Below are positions 1-14,001 of a DNA stretch of 64,000 nucleotides, piece by piece. The position numbers were made by a program, and so were the translations under genes. Within the stretch, counting starts at the first letter, position 1. Every line of letters starts with the position of its first letter. The stretch is taken from contig CM073323.1 of NCBI GenBank assembly GCA_037043015.1, positions 23,278,758 to 23,342,757 of the forward strand, written 5' to 3'. The notes beneath the pieces are model-generated. The model was given only the letters and a program-made list of their open reading frames with translations, was not told where the DNA came from and did not search any database. The stretch is from Bryum argenteum. Its lineage: Eukaryota; Streptophyta; Bryopsida; Bryales; Bryaceae.

Positions 1-559
1 TGTCATTTTGACATGTTTTTGCACTAAGTAATGTGAACCTATCAAAATCTAGTGTGGAAACTACCTTGTTTAAAAATATCTGTGAGCAAGTATCACAAAT
101 TAGTTAATTAATAGGAGTTGACCAAATTTGAAAAATAATGAGGTATGGATTTTTCAAATTTTATATTGTATTCTAAAAATCATGGAAAGAAAATGGTGGA
201 AATGGTTGTAGAAACCAAAAATTCAAATACATGAACAAGTAAATTGAACTCAAGATCTTGAAATTGATGGTTTGAATCCTTCCCATTTTCCCCTAGTTTC
301 ACGTATTTTGTACACCAAGGTTCTTAAAGAGCATAAAGTAACTTGAAATGACATAGACGTTTAAAAAATAAGTTACTTTTATACATGATTTCTAGAATTT
401 TAATTTACCATCACTTGATCAAGACAAATTGACTTTTTTGAAAACATTTGTACAAGCACCATAAATGTCCCCGCCCAATAATTCCCTAGAAAGAAGGGTC
501 AGACAGGCCACCCCCTTCCAAAGCCCCGATTGGCCCCCCAACCCCAATTTCAAAATTTC
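1..559. other. AT-rich intergenic DNA, nothing recognised
   Basis: No reading frame with recognisable coding character and no terminal repeats are visible. The style, with runs of A/T and short diffuse repeats, resembles the intergenic DNA elsewhere in the window. It may be old TE sequence, but no boundary can be set. Confidence 0.5.
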
Positions 560-2849
560 ATCGCGAGGGGGATGATACCCACCCCGACCACCGGTAGTTC
601 CGAAAGCCTCGGTCGCCCTTCTCCGACCCACACCGACCGGCTTCGCTTCGCAAATTTCTCATCGTCGACCTCCGGGCGTCCGGCACCTGGGGTTACCAGT
701 GCTAGGTCTTTTGAAAAATTGGCAGGGGAAGGGAGGCACGAAGCTGTGACGACGAGCGCGAGAGCTCAGCGATGCGTTGCGGGACGCGTTTCTTCGTCGC
801 GATGCGATGCTTTTAATACAACAGTGTGACTTAGATCTCCAGTTTTGGCCCCCGAGCTTTTTTCCGGCTTCATTTGAGCTTGATTTTGGCCATTTTGGTT
901 CCGTATCCGGCCATGAGACGAAATCTGGTAAGGTTCTGTTGTTGGAGTAGAGCGCGAATTTATGGTGATGATTCCATTGCCGTTTGGCAGCTGCGGGAAG
1001 TGAGCTATATATCGGTCTGATTTGAGCTTGATTTCGGCTATTTTGGCGTTGTGGTCGGTTCCGGAGGCAAATTTTTGGAAGTTCTGTTGTAGGACAATTT
1101 GCAGATTCGTGGCGGTAACCTCACTGCTGTTGGCTGGGAGTGCATAGAAACTCTTCGGAGAGAGGGAGTTAGTCTCGAGGCTTTGAGATTGAGATTGAAC
1201 ACGATGCAGCGTTGGTCGTTCTTGTGGACGGGGTTAGTTGGAATGTTTGAAAAGGAGAGAGAGAGCAAAGGACGGAAGAAGTTAGAATTCAATAGAGAAG
1301 AATTCTGCTTCACTTCCTTGTAGTCTCTGTGATCGTGTGTTGGTAGTTGAGGTGCTGATTTAGTTGTGGTGAAAGTAAGCGCAATTTGGCGATGATAGGA
1401 TTTGGCTGGCGCCCGCTGTGGCGGACATGGATGTCTGGCGCTGGGGTGATGCGGGATGAGCCTCGGTAGTGTCGATTTTGAGTTGACAGCGGCTTCAGTC
1501 GAGGGCATTAGAATAGGCGGGATTCTATCTGTTTATCCTGCTCGGTTTTCTGGTTTGAAGCCTGGGCGCGCCAATTTTCGGCTTGGCTTTAGGTTGTTCG
1601 ATCTTATAAACGTAGCAGGAGGTGCATCATTTCTTGTATCAGGTCTATGCCGTTCCCACTCGCCCCTCAGCTTCTACTGTTGAGCTTGGTTTGTAGAATT
1701 TGCAATGTGAGGGAATCTTGTTTGTAGAATTCCGCAGTCTTTGTTACATCTTGTCTCCACTTGCTAGGACAACGAAAGCTATATCTTCGTTTTAGTGATT
1801 TGAGGTTTATTTTAAACGGGTCATTGGTGCAACATACATTGAACCGCTTCTTGCCAAAGTTTTTGGAAGCAATTCAGTCGGTGGTGCTCACTCTTAGCCA
1901 TGATTCGTCTCCCGAGGATGCTCTAGTTTCGTCTTGTAGAAGCTTTGAATCGCGTCTCGCACTCTCCAGTAAGTCTTTATCGCGAGGGCCGTTGTCAACA
2001 TCTGCTTCTAGCTGTTGTATGGAAGTTGTGGGATAATGTTCCTTGTCCTCAGGCGCGATTCTCACTTAGAAGTCATCGGTACAACCGCCTTTTTTTCTTC
2101 GGTGCAGTATTGATTGCTACGCTTTGAGAGTGCCCAGTGTCAAAAGTACCTCAAGAAGGTCATATATAGAATCGGTTTTTGTACATGCTTGTCATCCAGC
2201 ATCTTTGGTTCAAAAGCAAAACAGTTCTGTATTATACTCTTCGGCTACGGCAATTGATTTCCTGATGGCTTGTGCTGGGATGCTGCAGACAAGGTGCCGT
2301 GAGTAACAACGTTATGTGTGGGCTGAATATGCTTCCTCAAGTACTTGCATCAGAGAAGCTCCTTGACTATCCTTAAGGTCTCTTTAGCCTCCAGTGGGGA
2401 CCGGGCTCTGTCTCCCCAAAGAGTCGCATCAATGCTGCCACTCAATATCTCGGTGGAAATAGGTGCATCTAGTGTATGCGACTTGAAGGGTTGAGGAAGT
2501 GAAATTGCCTCCAATATGGCGTCGGCTAGGCGACCAAGGACATCCTCCAAACCTGCCGCGAAGGTTGCAGGCAGTGTAGATAGAGACGAAGATGGAGTGG
2601 AAAGAACCAAACAAAGGGTAAGGGAGCGCATTTTTCAGCATCATGAGATTGCTCTTCGTGAGCCACGGTCTACATCCAACGACCATGTGTCGTGACCTTC
2701 TTGAATCTGTAAAGCTTAGTTGCAGCTTCGTAGTTTGTATCTCCGATGCTTTCTTAGATCGGAGATCTTATCGATAAATAGTGTATTTTTGTATACGCGC
2801 ATAAGAACTATGGGTTTAACAGTGGATAGTGTATTGGCTGGTGATGTAG
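560..2849 (+). other. Probable promoter and 5' leader of the ALY/LIN-9 gene
   Basis: The stretch at 560-830 is clearly richer in C, G and CpG than the DNA before it, as is usual around a plant transcription start. No start codon could be joined in frame to the first recognised coding exon at 2850. In flowering-plant ALY proteins a short basic N-terminal exon precedes the SANT exon, so the missing start should lie in this stretch, probably behind one or more leader introns. Short open frames on both strands here (1038-1508 and 2350-2631 on minus, 1099-1323 on plus) have no recognisable domain and are not called. Confidence 0.4.
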
Positions 2850-5800
2850 AAACGAAAGCTGACAGATATGTTGGGGCCGCCTTGGAGTGAAGATGATCTT
2901 GAGATGTTTTATCAAGCCTTTCGCAAACATGGCAAGGATTGGAAGAAGGTACTGATCACATTTTCATCTCGTATCATGCTGAGGACGCATTGAATTGAAG
3001 TTCGCTCATGTCATGCTTTCCTATCAATGACAGCATCCAGTTCAGTAGAACAACTCGGGAATAAAAGAACCTCTTTTGTCAACTTATTCTGCTTTCTTAT
3101 GTCGCTTGCTTTTTCTTCTTCGCCAAACAATAATAGTTGCATAAATTAGTACCTCAGTGGATCTTAAAAGAATTTACTACATTGCGCCAGTGGTTATTGA
3201 GATAGTGCTTACGGTTTAGAAATTTAAATTTCATTTTGCGTGCATGAAGGGTTGAGTGGTTATTGAGATAGTGCTCACGGTATAGAAATTAAAATTTCAT
3301 TTTGCGTGCATGAAGGGTTGCTGTGGGACTCATGAGGTTGTGGACAGAAGGCTTGTAGTATCCTGCATTGATCACCGCTTCTGATTACCCGGGTTCATGT
3401 ACTGAATGTCATGTATGTACATAAAAGTGTTCTAAAATACTATCGTTTCAGGTGTCCGGGAGCTTGAACAAGAGGACGGCCGAGATGGTGGAGGCATTAT
3501 ACACCACAAACAAGGTATAAATATCAAGCATGCTGACACATAAGCAGCTGTAATGTCGTTGTCTCCTTGTCTATCGTGTACTTATAGATATCACTGGGCA
3601 CGGGGCTTAATTTCTCGTAATGTTCTTTTGCATCGTAGGCGTATCTATCTCTTCCTGAAGGAGCCGCATCTTCGGCTGGACTCAAAGCTATGATGACAGA
3701 CCATTATAACTTGCTGGTATGTCAATTATCTATCATATTCTCGATGTTAATTTGTATTTTGAATTCCATTTGTTGTTCGCTTCATGAAGTGAATCGAAGA
3801 CTATGTAACTTTCGCATCTCTACATACATTTTGCCTTCGATTCAATGGAGACGAGGTTCCCTCTGTAGGGATAGCCGAATTCCAGCTGTTCTGTAGGAGT
3901 TCCTTCTTTACGGTGCACGCGAATTGGAATCGTAAACAGGCATCAGTATGCAACACTGATACATGATTTTACAGGATGAAAGCCAAAGTCCAGGCGCAGA
4001 TAGTACGGATGATGGTGAAGGCTCAGAAGAGCGGACACACCATATCCAGCCTTTAAAGTTGAAGAAGTCAGGTTCCAGTGTGGGTGTGGAAAGCAGCAGT
4101 GTTCGTTCAGATGGTATCGTGGGAGCCAATGGTTATGGAGGACCTTCTCCCGCCAAAAGACCAAGAAGTAAGATCTTTAGAGATTCACAGTTTCATGCTC
4201 TGAAGAGTTGGGAATACGTATCGAATTCGTCTCGCTGTGCTGTAAAATTTTAAACTCAGAAGCACCCCTTTGTAACCGTATTGTAGCTCACGGTTTCAGT
4301 TGGGACGAGATTATGCAACGCGTTGCGTCATTTTTGGGCGCGTTTCTGTAATTTTGTTGCAGTGAGAAAATTCTTTCAAGAGTTTGGTTGATTGACCAAC
4401 AATTTTATTCCTACAGCAAATCGTCTTCGACCAGTAGGAAAACGTACTCCGCGATTTCAGACTGGTAATGCATTGGAGAAGAGAGTAAGGATCATCAAAG
4501 TTCCAACAGTCTCCAAGCTCCCTAATAGGGTTGAAGAAGATTCCGACTCTGATGTCGCAGCTGCTCGTACCTTAGTGTCGAAGCAGACAGCTTCGCCGTC
4601 GGCATCAAATACTCCTTCACGAAGAAGTCTGCGACAAACCTCCTTTCACCAGAACGGAGACAAGGTACTTCTGATTTCTTACCCTTCAATGTTGAACTTA
4701 GAGAGGTTCATACTTGAATCATCTCTTGAATGTCATCTGAAATGTTCTTTGGCGTTTACTAGTCAGTGTTCCAATTGCTGGATGCATGCTCAACTCCTCT
4801 TTGGCAGGAATCATTGTGGAGAACAGAGTCGGATGCTTCTGTGAAGCCTACCGCTTCAACAAGTCAAGCAGATACGCACCTGGAAGGAAGTCCTGAAAGC
4901 AAAGACATCCAGAACGAGGGTGCTACCAAAGCAAGCAGTAGCACTCTGAAGTCAGACGGAGATAGGACAACTCCTACTGCTGGAGATGTAAAGAGTAAGC
5001 TCAAAAAGCCGTTGTCGAAGAATTCGAAGCTACGTAATCCGGACAATAAGCATGACGCTTCTATTACTCGAGAGAAGTGGAAAGAGGATGCTAAAGAGTT
5101 GCCGGAAGCAGCAGAGAGGCAAGGTAGTGGCGCTGATGAGCCAGCAGAGGATTCCAGTCAACCACCTTCTGCTCAGAGGAGGCGGCGTCCTGGTTCACCT
5201 GCACCAAGGCCGAAGAAAAGAAGCCGACAACTCTTCTCTGGAGGTACACACTCTTGTTTTGACGCTGATGTTATAATGGTTTTAGCACGTCGAAAACAGG
5301 TTCCAACTGAGGTTATCCATCAGTTTCTGTACAACTACACAATCAGACAGTTCCTACATATATGTGCCGTTTATAGCATGCAAATATGACAATCCGACAC
5401 ATGCATTGCAGATAGCAACAGTGGACTGGATGCTTTAGCGACTCTAGCGGCCTCGTCATTGGAGCTGGAAGTTTTGGAACTCGGTGCGAAACCCAATGGT
5501 GTCGCCAGTAAGTAAACCTTCTCTCTTCCATATTCTAGCATAGCTTTGGAATTTGACATAAATAGAACTTGAGACACGAAGTATGCATACGTCGAGAGTG
5601 GGCTGTGATGATTATGTGTTGCTACTTATCGGAGCAATTCTGGTCCTTGCTTAATATCGTAGCATCATTTTCCTCTTTCTGTTCGTGTGAATGTGTATGT
5701 AATCGTTAGTATATATGACTAAACACTCTTTAGATGCTGCAGCTACTTTTGACGTGAAGGCCGAGGGTTCTGATTTCAAGGCCGGGAAGCAGTCTAGCCC

Positions 5801-8800
5801 TGAGGTTACTGATTCGAAACATGATCTAGAATCTCCGCGAGCTGATCATTTACGGGATGCAGACAATGATAATCTTGGCAAAGAAGGAGATCAGAAGACT
5901 GAAGACGAGGAAGCAGCTTCTGAAGATAGGCAATTGTCCAATTCTCCAGCAAGTTCTAGAAAAAGAAGAAGGAAGATTTCTGGTGAAAAGGTGCTTAAGG
6001 TAGTACTTCAGCCAAGTATCTTGTTGATGAAACAACCTGTTCCTCATTTTACTGGATTTTGATCCAATCAAATTATTCACCAATTTCACTATCACTATAT
6101 CTTACTTTGTATTCATTGGCTTACAGGTTGTGGCTCCTGAAGGGGACGCTTTCGCATCGCTAAAGCCACGAACCAAAATGAAGAGACCGGCTGAGCAGAG
6201 ATCGTTGTCATCAAAACAGGGTCTCAAGCTTCTGAAGCTGCACTCAGAATCAGGTGTAGATTCTCCTATCCATGGGAAGCAGGCCCTAGTAGAAGGAGGA
6301 GAAGATCATTCCATGGACATCGATGAGAGTTCTCTTCCTTTGAAGCTGCGGAGCAAAAAGAAAGCGCAACCAGAGAAAGTAGTCGCTCAAAAGATTGGTA
6401 CTCCCACCAAATCAGTGAGTGGGGTTAACTCCCCACATATGAGAAGGGAACCAGCCTTCTGTCCGCATACAACCCCCGAGCTTGGAGCCTCAAGTGCAAA
6501 GGTGAAGGATACTTGTTGGCTGAGGCTTGTGTTGAATCTTCGGTCAGAATGCGTTCACTTCCGTTGTGTATAACATTGTTGTAAGTAATGTTCACATCTT
6601 CCAAATGCTTTCGCTGTTGAATTGTGCAGGCAAAGATCATTCACTGCCTTAGTCCCAAGGTTCGGCGATGGTGCATGTGTGAATGGTTCTATAGTGCAAT
6701 TGACCTACCGTGGTTTGCTCGCAATGAATTTGTGGAGTATCTGAACCATGCAGGCCTTGGACATGTTCCGAGGCTTACACGCGTTGAATGGGGAGTTATT
6801 CGAGGGTAAGTGTACCAGTAGGTGTGTTGAATACTGCGGAATGACTCAAGGCAATGATTCCAACCAACGCTTGCTGCCTCAAGAAAATTACTTTCTTTGA
6901 TTATTGAAACTTCCGACATTTGCTTGCAGTTCTCTAGGGAAACCTCGAAGACTATCCAAGCGGTTTTTGCAAGAGGAGAGGGAAAAGTTGGAAACTTATC
7001 GTGAGTCGGTACGTACGCACTACCATGAGCTTCGAACTGGCCAAAGAGAAGGGCTTCCAGCAGATTTAGCTCGCCCCTTGACGGTGGGACAAAAAGTAAT
7101 TGCGCGACACCCGAAGACCCGCGAGATACATGATGGGAGTATTCTTACTGTCGATCGTTCGCGTTGCCGCGTTCAGTTTGATCGACCAGAATTAGGGGTG
7201 GAGCTGGTCATGGTATGTATCCTCCAACTCTTTGAAATTGCAGGAACCTATGAGCTATCCTGGTGCTCCAGTATAAGAACCTGAAGTGTTGAGCCACGAA
7301 TTGTCACCGAGCTGACATTTCAATTTTATCTCCAGGATATTGATGCGATGCCAGCGCATTCTTATGAGAATATGCCTGAAGTGATGCGACGGCGTTTCAC
7401 ACCAGTGGACGGGATTGACCGCACACCTAGTGAGGATTCCAAGCTGAGGACTTGGAATGCTTCACCTGGAGTTGGAGGTGCTGCTCGTGCAGCTTTTAAT
7501 GAGCGTCTGGACCGTCAGACAATGTTACCTAATCGTTTCCTCAGCGACTTGTCGAAACGTGCACAGGTTTGCTTGAGAAACACCGCTATATAATGTCTAC
7601 AGTAATCCATTATTTTGCTCTATGAAAACATCATCTCATGAAAATGATATGTGGCGGAAGATCTGAGTCCTTCAGTTTTATATCATGTGTATTTTATCAT
7701 GTTGGTCATGAACTATGTTAGCTTTTTGATTGAACGTCTATCATAAAATTATAAGTAGTCCTTTTGTGGCGTTAATTTTATTACTGTAGAAGATGTTGAT
7801 TTTCTCGATTCTAAATGCGGTTTCAGTGTTAAGCCCTTTTTATGTGCTTCACCTAAGGTTTCCATGTTTAATGCTTTCGTGACTCCTGACAGGCTGATGA
7901 CCTGGGTGCCGTTCGAGAAGCAAAAGAGGTTACCAACCGGGCAGTGCGTGAAGCTAAAGAAGTAAACTTAAAAGCTGCAGTAACCTCTCAGAGAGTTAGT
8001 CCTCACCAACCCGCAGGTGGTTTGCAAGCACATGCACGGGAAGCAGATGTTCTAGCATTGGCTGAACTCTCCCGGGCACTTGACAAGAAGGTAAGAGTGA
8101 AGTTACTCTTGCTGAACCTGAGCAGTGCTGTCGAGCTAAGAACCATCGAGCGACACCACAGTTGCCTCTTTATAGAACAGATGTGTACCGCGTTGCAGTT
8201 GATAGTACGCCTGTTCCGAGTTGTAGTTTAATCAACTACTGTTTTACGTTCGTGAGCAGGAAGCATTAGTTCTGGAGCTTCGACAGATGAATGAGGAAGC
8301 AAGCAGCAACCGGGATGGAATAAGGGCCAGTGAGACCTTTCAACACCAGTATGCCACCGTTGTTCTGCAGCTGAAGGAAGTCAACAAGCAGGTTTGCTAA
8401 GAACTGCCTTCCATCCATTTACAAATTCTATATCTGGTGCAATTGATCGAACATGATGTCGCAAAATGAAAACTTGACATTCTCTCAGCTCAAGACGCTT
8501 TGTTTGTTGATGTGAAGTTGAAGACTTTGTTATGTCAAAAACGTAGTATGTTGGTAACTTAATTTTGTCATCTTTGAGATTTGTATGTTTCCGACCAGAG
8601 ATCCACACGATTGTTTTAGTTCGAGACCCTTCCACTGCAGCTCACCCCTGCTCTGTTATCAGTAGCTTGTTTTGAAGACATTTTTCTTGTTGGTATTGTT
8701 TAGCAGGTCACATCCGCCCTGCTCCAATTGCGGCAGAGAAATAAGTATCAAGATAATGCGATGCCTCCTTGGTATAGGCCTCAGGGTAATGCAGAAGGGG

Positions 8801-9809
8801 CAGAGCCCAGTGAACCATGGGCCTTAGACCACGCTAACCCTGCTCTTGCAGAAGTGACCATTTCGGCCAGAAAGCAGGCCAGTCTTATGGTGTCGACTGC
8901 GGTCAAGGTGCGTTTCTCATGGCCTCTTTGGCTGCGAATGTTATTCATTGAACTTAATTGAAAGATTCTCTCTCCAAGGATTTAACTAACTTATTTTGTG
9001 AACAACAGGTAATGGGTGGCTTGAAAGCAGGGGATGATCCGCTTCAGAAGTTGGGACAGGCACTGGAGGCACTTCCTATGGCAGGATCTGTACCAGCTCC
9101 GCAACATTCATCCCCTTTCTCCGCACCGACCAACTGCGAAGGTGGTGTACTCCAAGGTGCTTCAACACCAGGTGCTCAGCCAGGTTCGCGGGTTCAGTCT
9201 TCCTCGTCCTCGATTACAGAGGACAACAGTGAGCTTGTCGATACGGGAACTGTGGCCAGCTCCAGTCGGTTGTCACAAGCTGAAGAAAATGGACCTGGAA
9301 CTACGGATTCAACGGCACGGCCCCACGACATAGCGGCGAAGGATCTCAATGGCCACACAACGAGTACTCAACCAAGTGCAAGCAAAGATTGCACGTTTCC
9401 TGTGGAACTCATGACGTCATGTGTTGCGACCTTATTCATGTTGCAGGTAACATTCTTCTCTTCTCAAGTTATCGTATCTTGCTCATATGGATTTGCGTGC
9501 GGAGAAACGTGATCAAACGTTTACCTTGTGCTGACTGCAATTTTCTATGTGGTTAACCAGACGCTGTCTGAGAGGACGTTCTCGGCAGTCGAAGTCCAGC
9601 AGACCTTGGATTCGGCGTTGATGACGTTGAGGCCGAAGTCGGCCAAGAACCACACGATTTACAAAGAGATAGAGCAGCATTTTGCGACTGTAAAAGCTCA
9701 GATCATGGCACAGATACCTCTACCATCGTCTGGTTCTTCTTTGTCACCCTTTGTAGATACCTTGCCTTCTTCGTTGGCGCACCAGCCTACACCTCCGAAA
9801 ACTTTGTAG
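2850..9809 (+). CDS. ALY: ALWAYS EARLY / LIN-9 homologue (DREAM/MuvB-type complex subunit), 5' incomplete
   Basis: Coding exons: 2850-2948, 3452-3514, 3639-3716, 3975-4167, 4417-4664, 4808-5243, 5412-5507, 5734-5999, 6127-6501, 6630-6805, 6930-7212, 7336-7566, 7893-8090, 8260-8391, 8707-8907, 9009-9446, 9561-9809. All junctions are GT-AG and keep frame, giving at least 1253 residues, longer than the roughly 1000 residues of Arabidopsis ALYs. Residues 1-60 form the plant SANT domain ([19 protein letters not shown], then [10 protein letters not shown] and MMTDHYNLL). A basic/acidic disordered region follows. The DIRP domain begins near residue 627 ([52 protein letters not shown]). The C-terminal part carries the ALDKK-type helical segment of plant ALYs. 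LIN-9 proteins are nuclear and bridge MYB and E2F/RB factors in cell-cycle and differentiation control; the role here is inferred from family. The N-terminal start exon was not found. Confidence 0.93.
3190..3320 (+). repeat. 66-bp tandem duplication in an ALY intron
   Basis: Two adjacent units (3190-3255 and 3256-3320) begin GTGGTTATTGAGATAGTGCT and end at the same GCATGAAGGGTTG. They differ at a few positions only, so the duplication is fairly recent. It lies wholly within the intron between the first two recognised coding exons and does not touch splice sites. Confidence 0.85.
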
Positions 9810-12800
9810 TTCACTCTTACACCACCCTCGTACAGTATTCTGATTGAATTAGATAATGTTGATTGGTATCAGCACGAAGAGTAGAGAAGATCCTACCTAT
9901 CCCGATTCATCATCTTGTTATGCATTATCAATAACAAGTGCGAACATCGACTGGTTTGTGATCCAGACATGCCCTGTGTCCATTTTAATTTTCTGGATGT
10001 CGCGAAGTTGCGACTCCCACCAGTATTTCTGCTTGTTCGTGCCCTCTAACGTACCTTCTGATGGAGCCTCCAGCAAGTGGGCCTGAGCATGTTATCCTGT
10101 CAGACGTCTGTCATGACTGCAGAGGTTGACGACCTTTCTGATTCAACTGAATGTTCAATCTGAGCTTCTGGTCATGCCTGTGCTGTGGAGATGGATATTC
10201 AAGTACGAGGAGGAGTCGATGCGAACCAGGGTCAGCCAGGTTCTAGTCCACAGCTAGCTCGGTCATGTGTGTGTCTAACAAAGTTCGAACGAAGTGCAAT
10301 TGCAGGCAAGCATCTTGGCGAAATGGGGCGTTGATAATGCTGGAGTGCTGATGCTGCTTCCTTTGATTTGCGTGTCCGTTTCTATCTAATGCAGCCTCTT
10401 ATCGGGTCAGAACATCTTGATGGAGACTGAAGGCTTTCCCATTATCTTGGGTGGAGATGGACGGTATTTTCTTTCTCGACATGAAAATTGAGTGCAATAT
10501 TTTCCCTGAGAACTTGAAGAATGGACGAGGTCGTTGCACCTAGATTTTGTGTCGGTGGCCTACTGCAATGGTCATGCTAGTGTCGGGATGTTTCAACCGA
10601 GCATTGCGAAAAATTGCTGCCTGAAGTCACATGGGATGGACCGAGCTTCTCTAGCAAGCTTCCCAACTGCCTTTCGTCAGGGTGAAGTTCTTCGTTGTAC
10701 CATTGCCCCGCAGGTTGCCACTCTTAAACGCGTTGCCTTCTCCTGTCAAATAATCTGATAGTTGACTGATCATTTCCATGGTCTTCGAAGTTCGTAGTAT
10801 CAATTGACAGAAGGAGAAACATATCAATTCATACTCGTCTTCAAATGGTCATTTCAAAGCTTTCATTGACTCCCTTACTACGTACATTTACCACTCGAGT
10901 GGTAGTTTAATCTTTAGTGTTGGTCTTAAGAACTTGTGGTCAGGTTGAGTTTTAGAACCATCTCACGCAAGAATATCAAGTGAAATAGATGACTTGGAGG
11001 ATACCAAGTCATAAATAATTTGATTGTGAACACATGTTCTTTTATTCAGGATTCTGTGATCTTGAATATCTTGGTCAACATATGGATAATAGTAAAGAAA
11101 TTTTTTAACCACGTGTTGGTGTTGGTGAACCCTGGAATTTCATGTCAATCTAACGGTAGGTGAACCTTGGAATCTCATGTTAAAATAGCAGTTTGTTACA
11201 TATTTTTTCTCATTGCATGTTCTCTCTAGATCCAAATGAATGTCTCTTGTAGTGATTTGTTTTATATTTTTTCTGATCACATGTTTTCTCGTTATCCAAA
11301 TGAGTGTCATTTGTAACGTCAAAAGTGAAGCTGTAGAGTGTGTTGTGAAAGTTGTACGGCATAATTTGTTTTTAATACTCACCTAAAGTGAGTCAAACAC
11401 TCTTTTAAGGGATCTTAAATTGGACAATTGAGTGAAGTTAGATATATTGAGTGAGATCACATGTTTAGTAAGTACAAGGGTAAACGACCTATTTTGGGTT
11501 TCACTTTCCTCCAACTGGAGAGGTTAATTGCTTGATTTACACAAGATATCTTTGGAATATCTTTGAAATATCACTATTATTTAAATGTCGAAACATGACA
11601 TAAAACAACCACGTACAACAACTTGGCTCTTGTACGTAAAATATTGATGCGTGATGGCACCAGTCATTGTAAAACTTTCGGTGCTAATATGCGTACATTC
11701 TTTGGGCCCATGCTATACGGTAGGTTCTCATCGTTGGAGTGATGTGCATCTGATAGAAGCGAGGCCATATTGAGATGTGATTGGTGATTGTTCCTTCACC
11801 AGCAAATTACCCATTGCATGTAAAGTGTTAACCTTACCAATAAAAGTGAAAAAGAACGCAAGTTTTCACATGCTCATGAATCAGAAGACCTGCCCTTCAT
11901 ATTATCATCTAATTGAGTAAATTGTGGTGTCAAAAGGGAAGCTTCTAAAAGAGTGTATTGTGAAAGTTGTATGGCCTAATTTGTTTTCACTACTCACCTA
12001 AAGTAAGTCAAACACTATTTTAAGGAATCCATTGAACAATTGAGTGAATCAACATGCAAATCTTCTAGCCTCACGTTGTATAGCTTCTTTTTCTGAATGC
12101 CTCTTATCTGAGAATGCTATTTTTTGAAAGGCCATTTTGTAGACCCTTGCATCAAGGCAACCTACTCAATAATTGCTCGAGTTTGAGCATGGCAACTCTG
12201 TAGTGATGTTAGCCACGCAATGGGCCAAGTAGGTAGGAAATTGTACGTACTCGAATTTTAAGAACATTGTAGGATTAGTTACAAATCTTTATTGTTGAAC
12301 TTCTAGGGTCATGGTGAGTCGGGATCAAAGTTCAAGAATCATGCTTTGTAACTGGAGACTCATGCGAATCAAAGTACCAATCACCACCAACAAGCTGCAA
12401 TCCATGGCCACAGGCAGCCATTTTGCGAAATATCCTCGCAATCAGCGCCATAGACTTTGCATCGTCACACCACTCAAGGCCCACAAAACTTCGAGCTTGT
12501 CCACCGACTCACCTTCAAAGTCTAAAGAGAACAATCAATGCTGAGCTGAAATCAGAATATTACAAATGTCAACCCTTGCAAATTCTCTTTGGGTGTAATC
12601 TCGCCTACAAAGCAAAAAACAGAATAAAGCTGAAAGAGAAACAAAGCGAAGGCATTCAAGCAGTCAAAGGCATTATAATGTAGTCTCACCGTCTCCCAAA
12701 AGGAATTCTACCCTTGCACTGATAGCCCAACCAGACGAACACCGTTCAGACTGTAACATCGAAGCTCATTTCGAACAATACACATACATACGATTGTGTG

Positions 12801-13700
12801 TAGATATACAAGCTCTCAACTAGAAAGAACTACAGAATCAAGCTCAAGGAGAATAGGGTTCTGTAAAAATCTGTGATGTAAAGTGTGTAGTCTCACCGTC
12901 TCCCAGCACTCTAGCTTTGAGTTACTACCAGAGAAATACAGAAACATGTACGAATGTAAGTATAAGAGTGTAGAGCTCAGAAAGGGTTGGAAGTGGTGGT
13001 CTCCTCCCGGGCCTGCAACCTAGACTCACGTGCCAACACGCGACGATCCTCAGGCGCGAGATTTAATGCTTTGGAACAATCAATCAAGAGTCAAACGCAA
13101 ACAAGATTGTTCGATCGCAGCTATTCCAAAAGAATCAAAGGCGCCCACAAAGGCCAAAGATCCAAGTAGGCGCCTGGCTCGATCGAGAGCTGGAACCCCA
13201 CCAGCTAGCTCGCGCCTGAGCTCGAGAAACCCCACCTCGAAGACTGAGCAGGACAGCAGGGGACCCGCAAAGATCTCAACCGAACCGGTGCACCGAACCC
13301 TAAGGTTAAATATCGGAGCCCCAACCTCCACCGGCAAATACAGTGTCACCGACGACGATGACGATGAGATTCCAGAAAGATTGGTAATACCATCAGGTGG
13401 TGGCATAATGGCGAGGGCGCGATGCAAGATCTCCGGGAAAAACCCACGTGTAAAACGTTGTAAATTGACAACAGTAGTGCAAAAAGTATGCTTGGTCTCG
13501 AAAAAGTGACTTCTTGTTGTGTGTTCTTGCCCCTCCACTGCCTCCACCTCAGCGTTTCTAGCAACGCAAAACGCGTAACCGGTCCTTCCAGGTGGCACGC
13601 GGCACTGTAGCGTCAACTTAATGAAGCTCACCTCGATGGGTCGAGGACACACCCTGTTCATGAGATTCTGAAGCCCTTAAATCTCAATTCGCACATGTGT
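9810..13700. other. ALY 3' UTR followed by intergenic DNA
   Basis: The first several hundred bases probably hold the ALY 3' UTR. Beyond that no gene is recognised. A segment at about 11320-11440 is repeated in direct orientation at about 11937-12050 (shared ACTCACCTAAAGT and AGTCAAACACT blocks, roughly 85 percent alike), pointing to an old duplication or TE remnants. The 20-mer TGTAGTCTCACCGTCTCCCA occurs at about 12680 and again at about 12886. No TIR, LTR or tRNA structure was found. Confidence 0.5.
13030..13661. other. Ambiguous open region, overlapping frames on both strands
   Basis: The plus strand is open for 159 codons (13030-13509). It begins at GTG, is basic, and has an acidic TDDDDDEIPERL stretch and a cysteine/lysine-rich end. 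The minus strand is open for 193 codons from an ATG (13661 down to 13080). Neither frame matches a family I recognise, and each is the shadow of the other. The region is GC-richer than its surroundings, which lengthens chance open frames. If one is real I would favour the plus frame for its amino-acid make-up, but it lacks an ATG at its 5' end and could only be one exon of a larger gene. Confidence 0.2.
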
Positions 13701-14001
13701 TTTTGTCAATTCCTCAAAAGCGCACTTCCTCAAAAGTGCACCAGTCTTACAACAAAATGAAGCCTCCCGCGCTCTTCGTGAAAGTCGCAGGGTTTTAGCT
13801 AGCTTGCCACAGACTCTTCTGATCAAAGCTTATCGCTCCTCTGAGTCAAGCTTTATCACTCTTCCTGATCAATTGCAAGTATACTGGTTTCTGGAAATAT
13901 AGCTGAAGCGGAAGCTTCAACACTTAACCATCAGGAGGTGATCGCAGACAAGAAGTCTTTAAGAGAGAGCGGTGGGTGGTGGGATTGGTTGAGTGGCGAT
14001 T
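13701..14001 (+). promoter_or_regulatory. Leader region of the ERF gene with a 16-bp tandem duplication
   Basis: This is the segment directly upstream of the ERF start codon. It contains TTCCTCAAAAGCGCAC (13710-13725) followed at once by TTCCTCAAAAGTGCAC (13726-13741), and a looser pair of AAGCTTATC-type words near 13827 and 13850. No clear TATA box was identified. Assignment as promoter/5' UTR rests on position only. Confidence 0.35.

Noticed and set aside
1038-1508. 156-codon minus-strand frame and overlapping plus frame
   Set aside because: Composition is that of an antisense shadow and no domain or splice partner is seen.
2350-2631. 93-codon minus-strand frame with a hydrophobic start, opposite the ALY leader
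   Set aside because: No family, no partner exons, and it lies in the probable leader intron of ALY; chance cannot be excluded.
13080-13661. 193-codon minus-strand frame starting with ATG
   Set aside because: It overlaps an equally open plus frame in a GC-rich patch and shows no domain; kept only as an ambiguous region.
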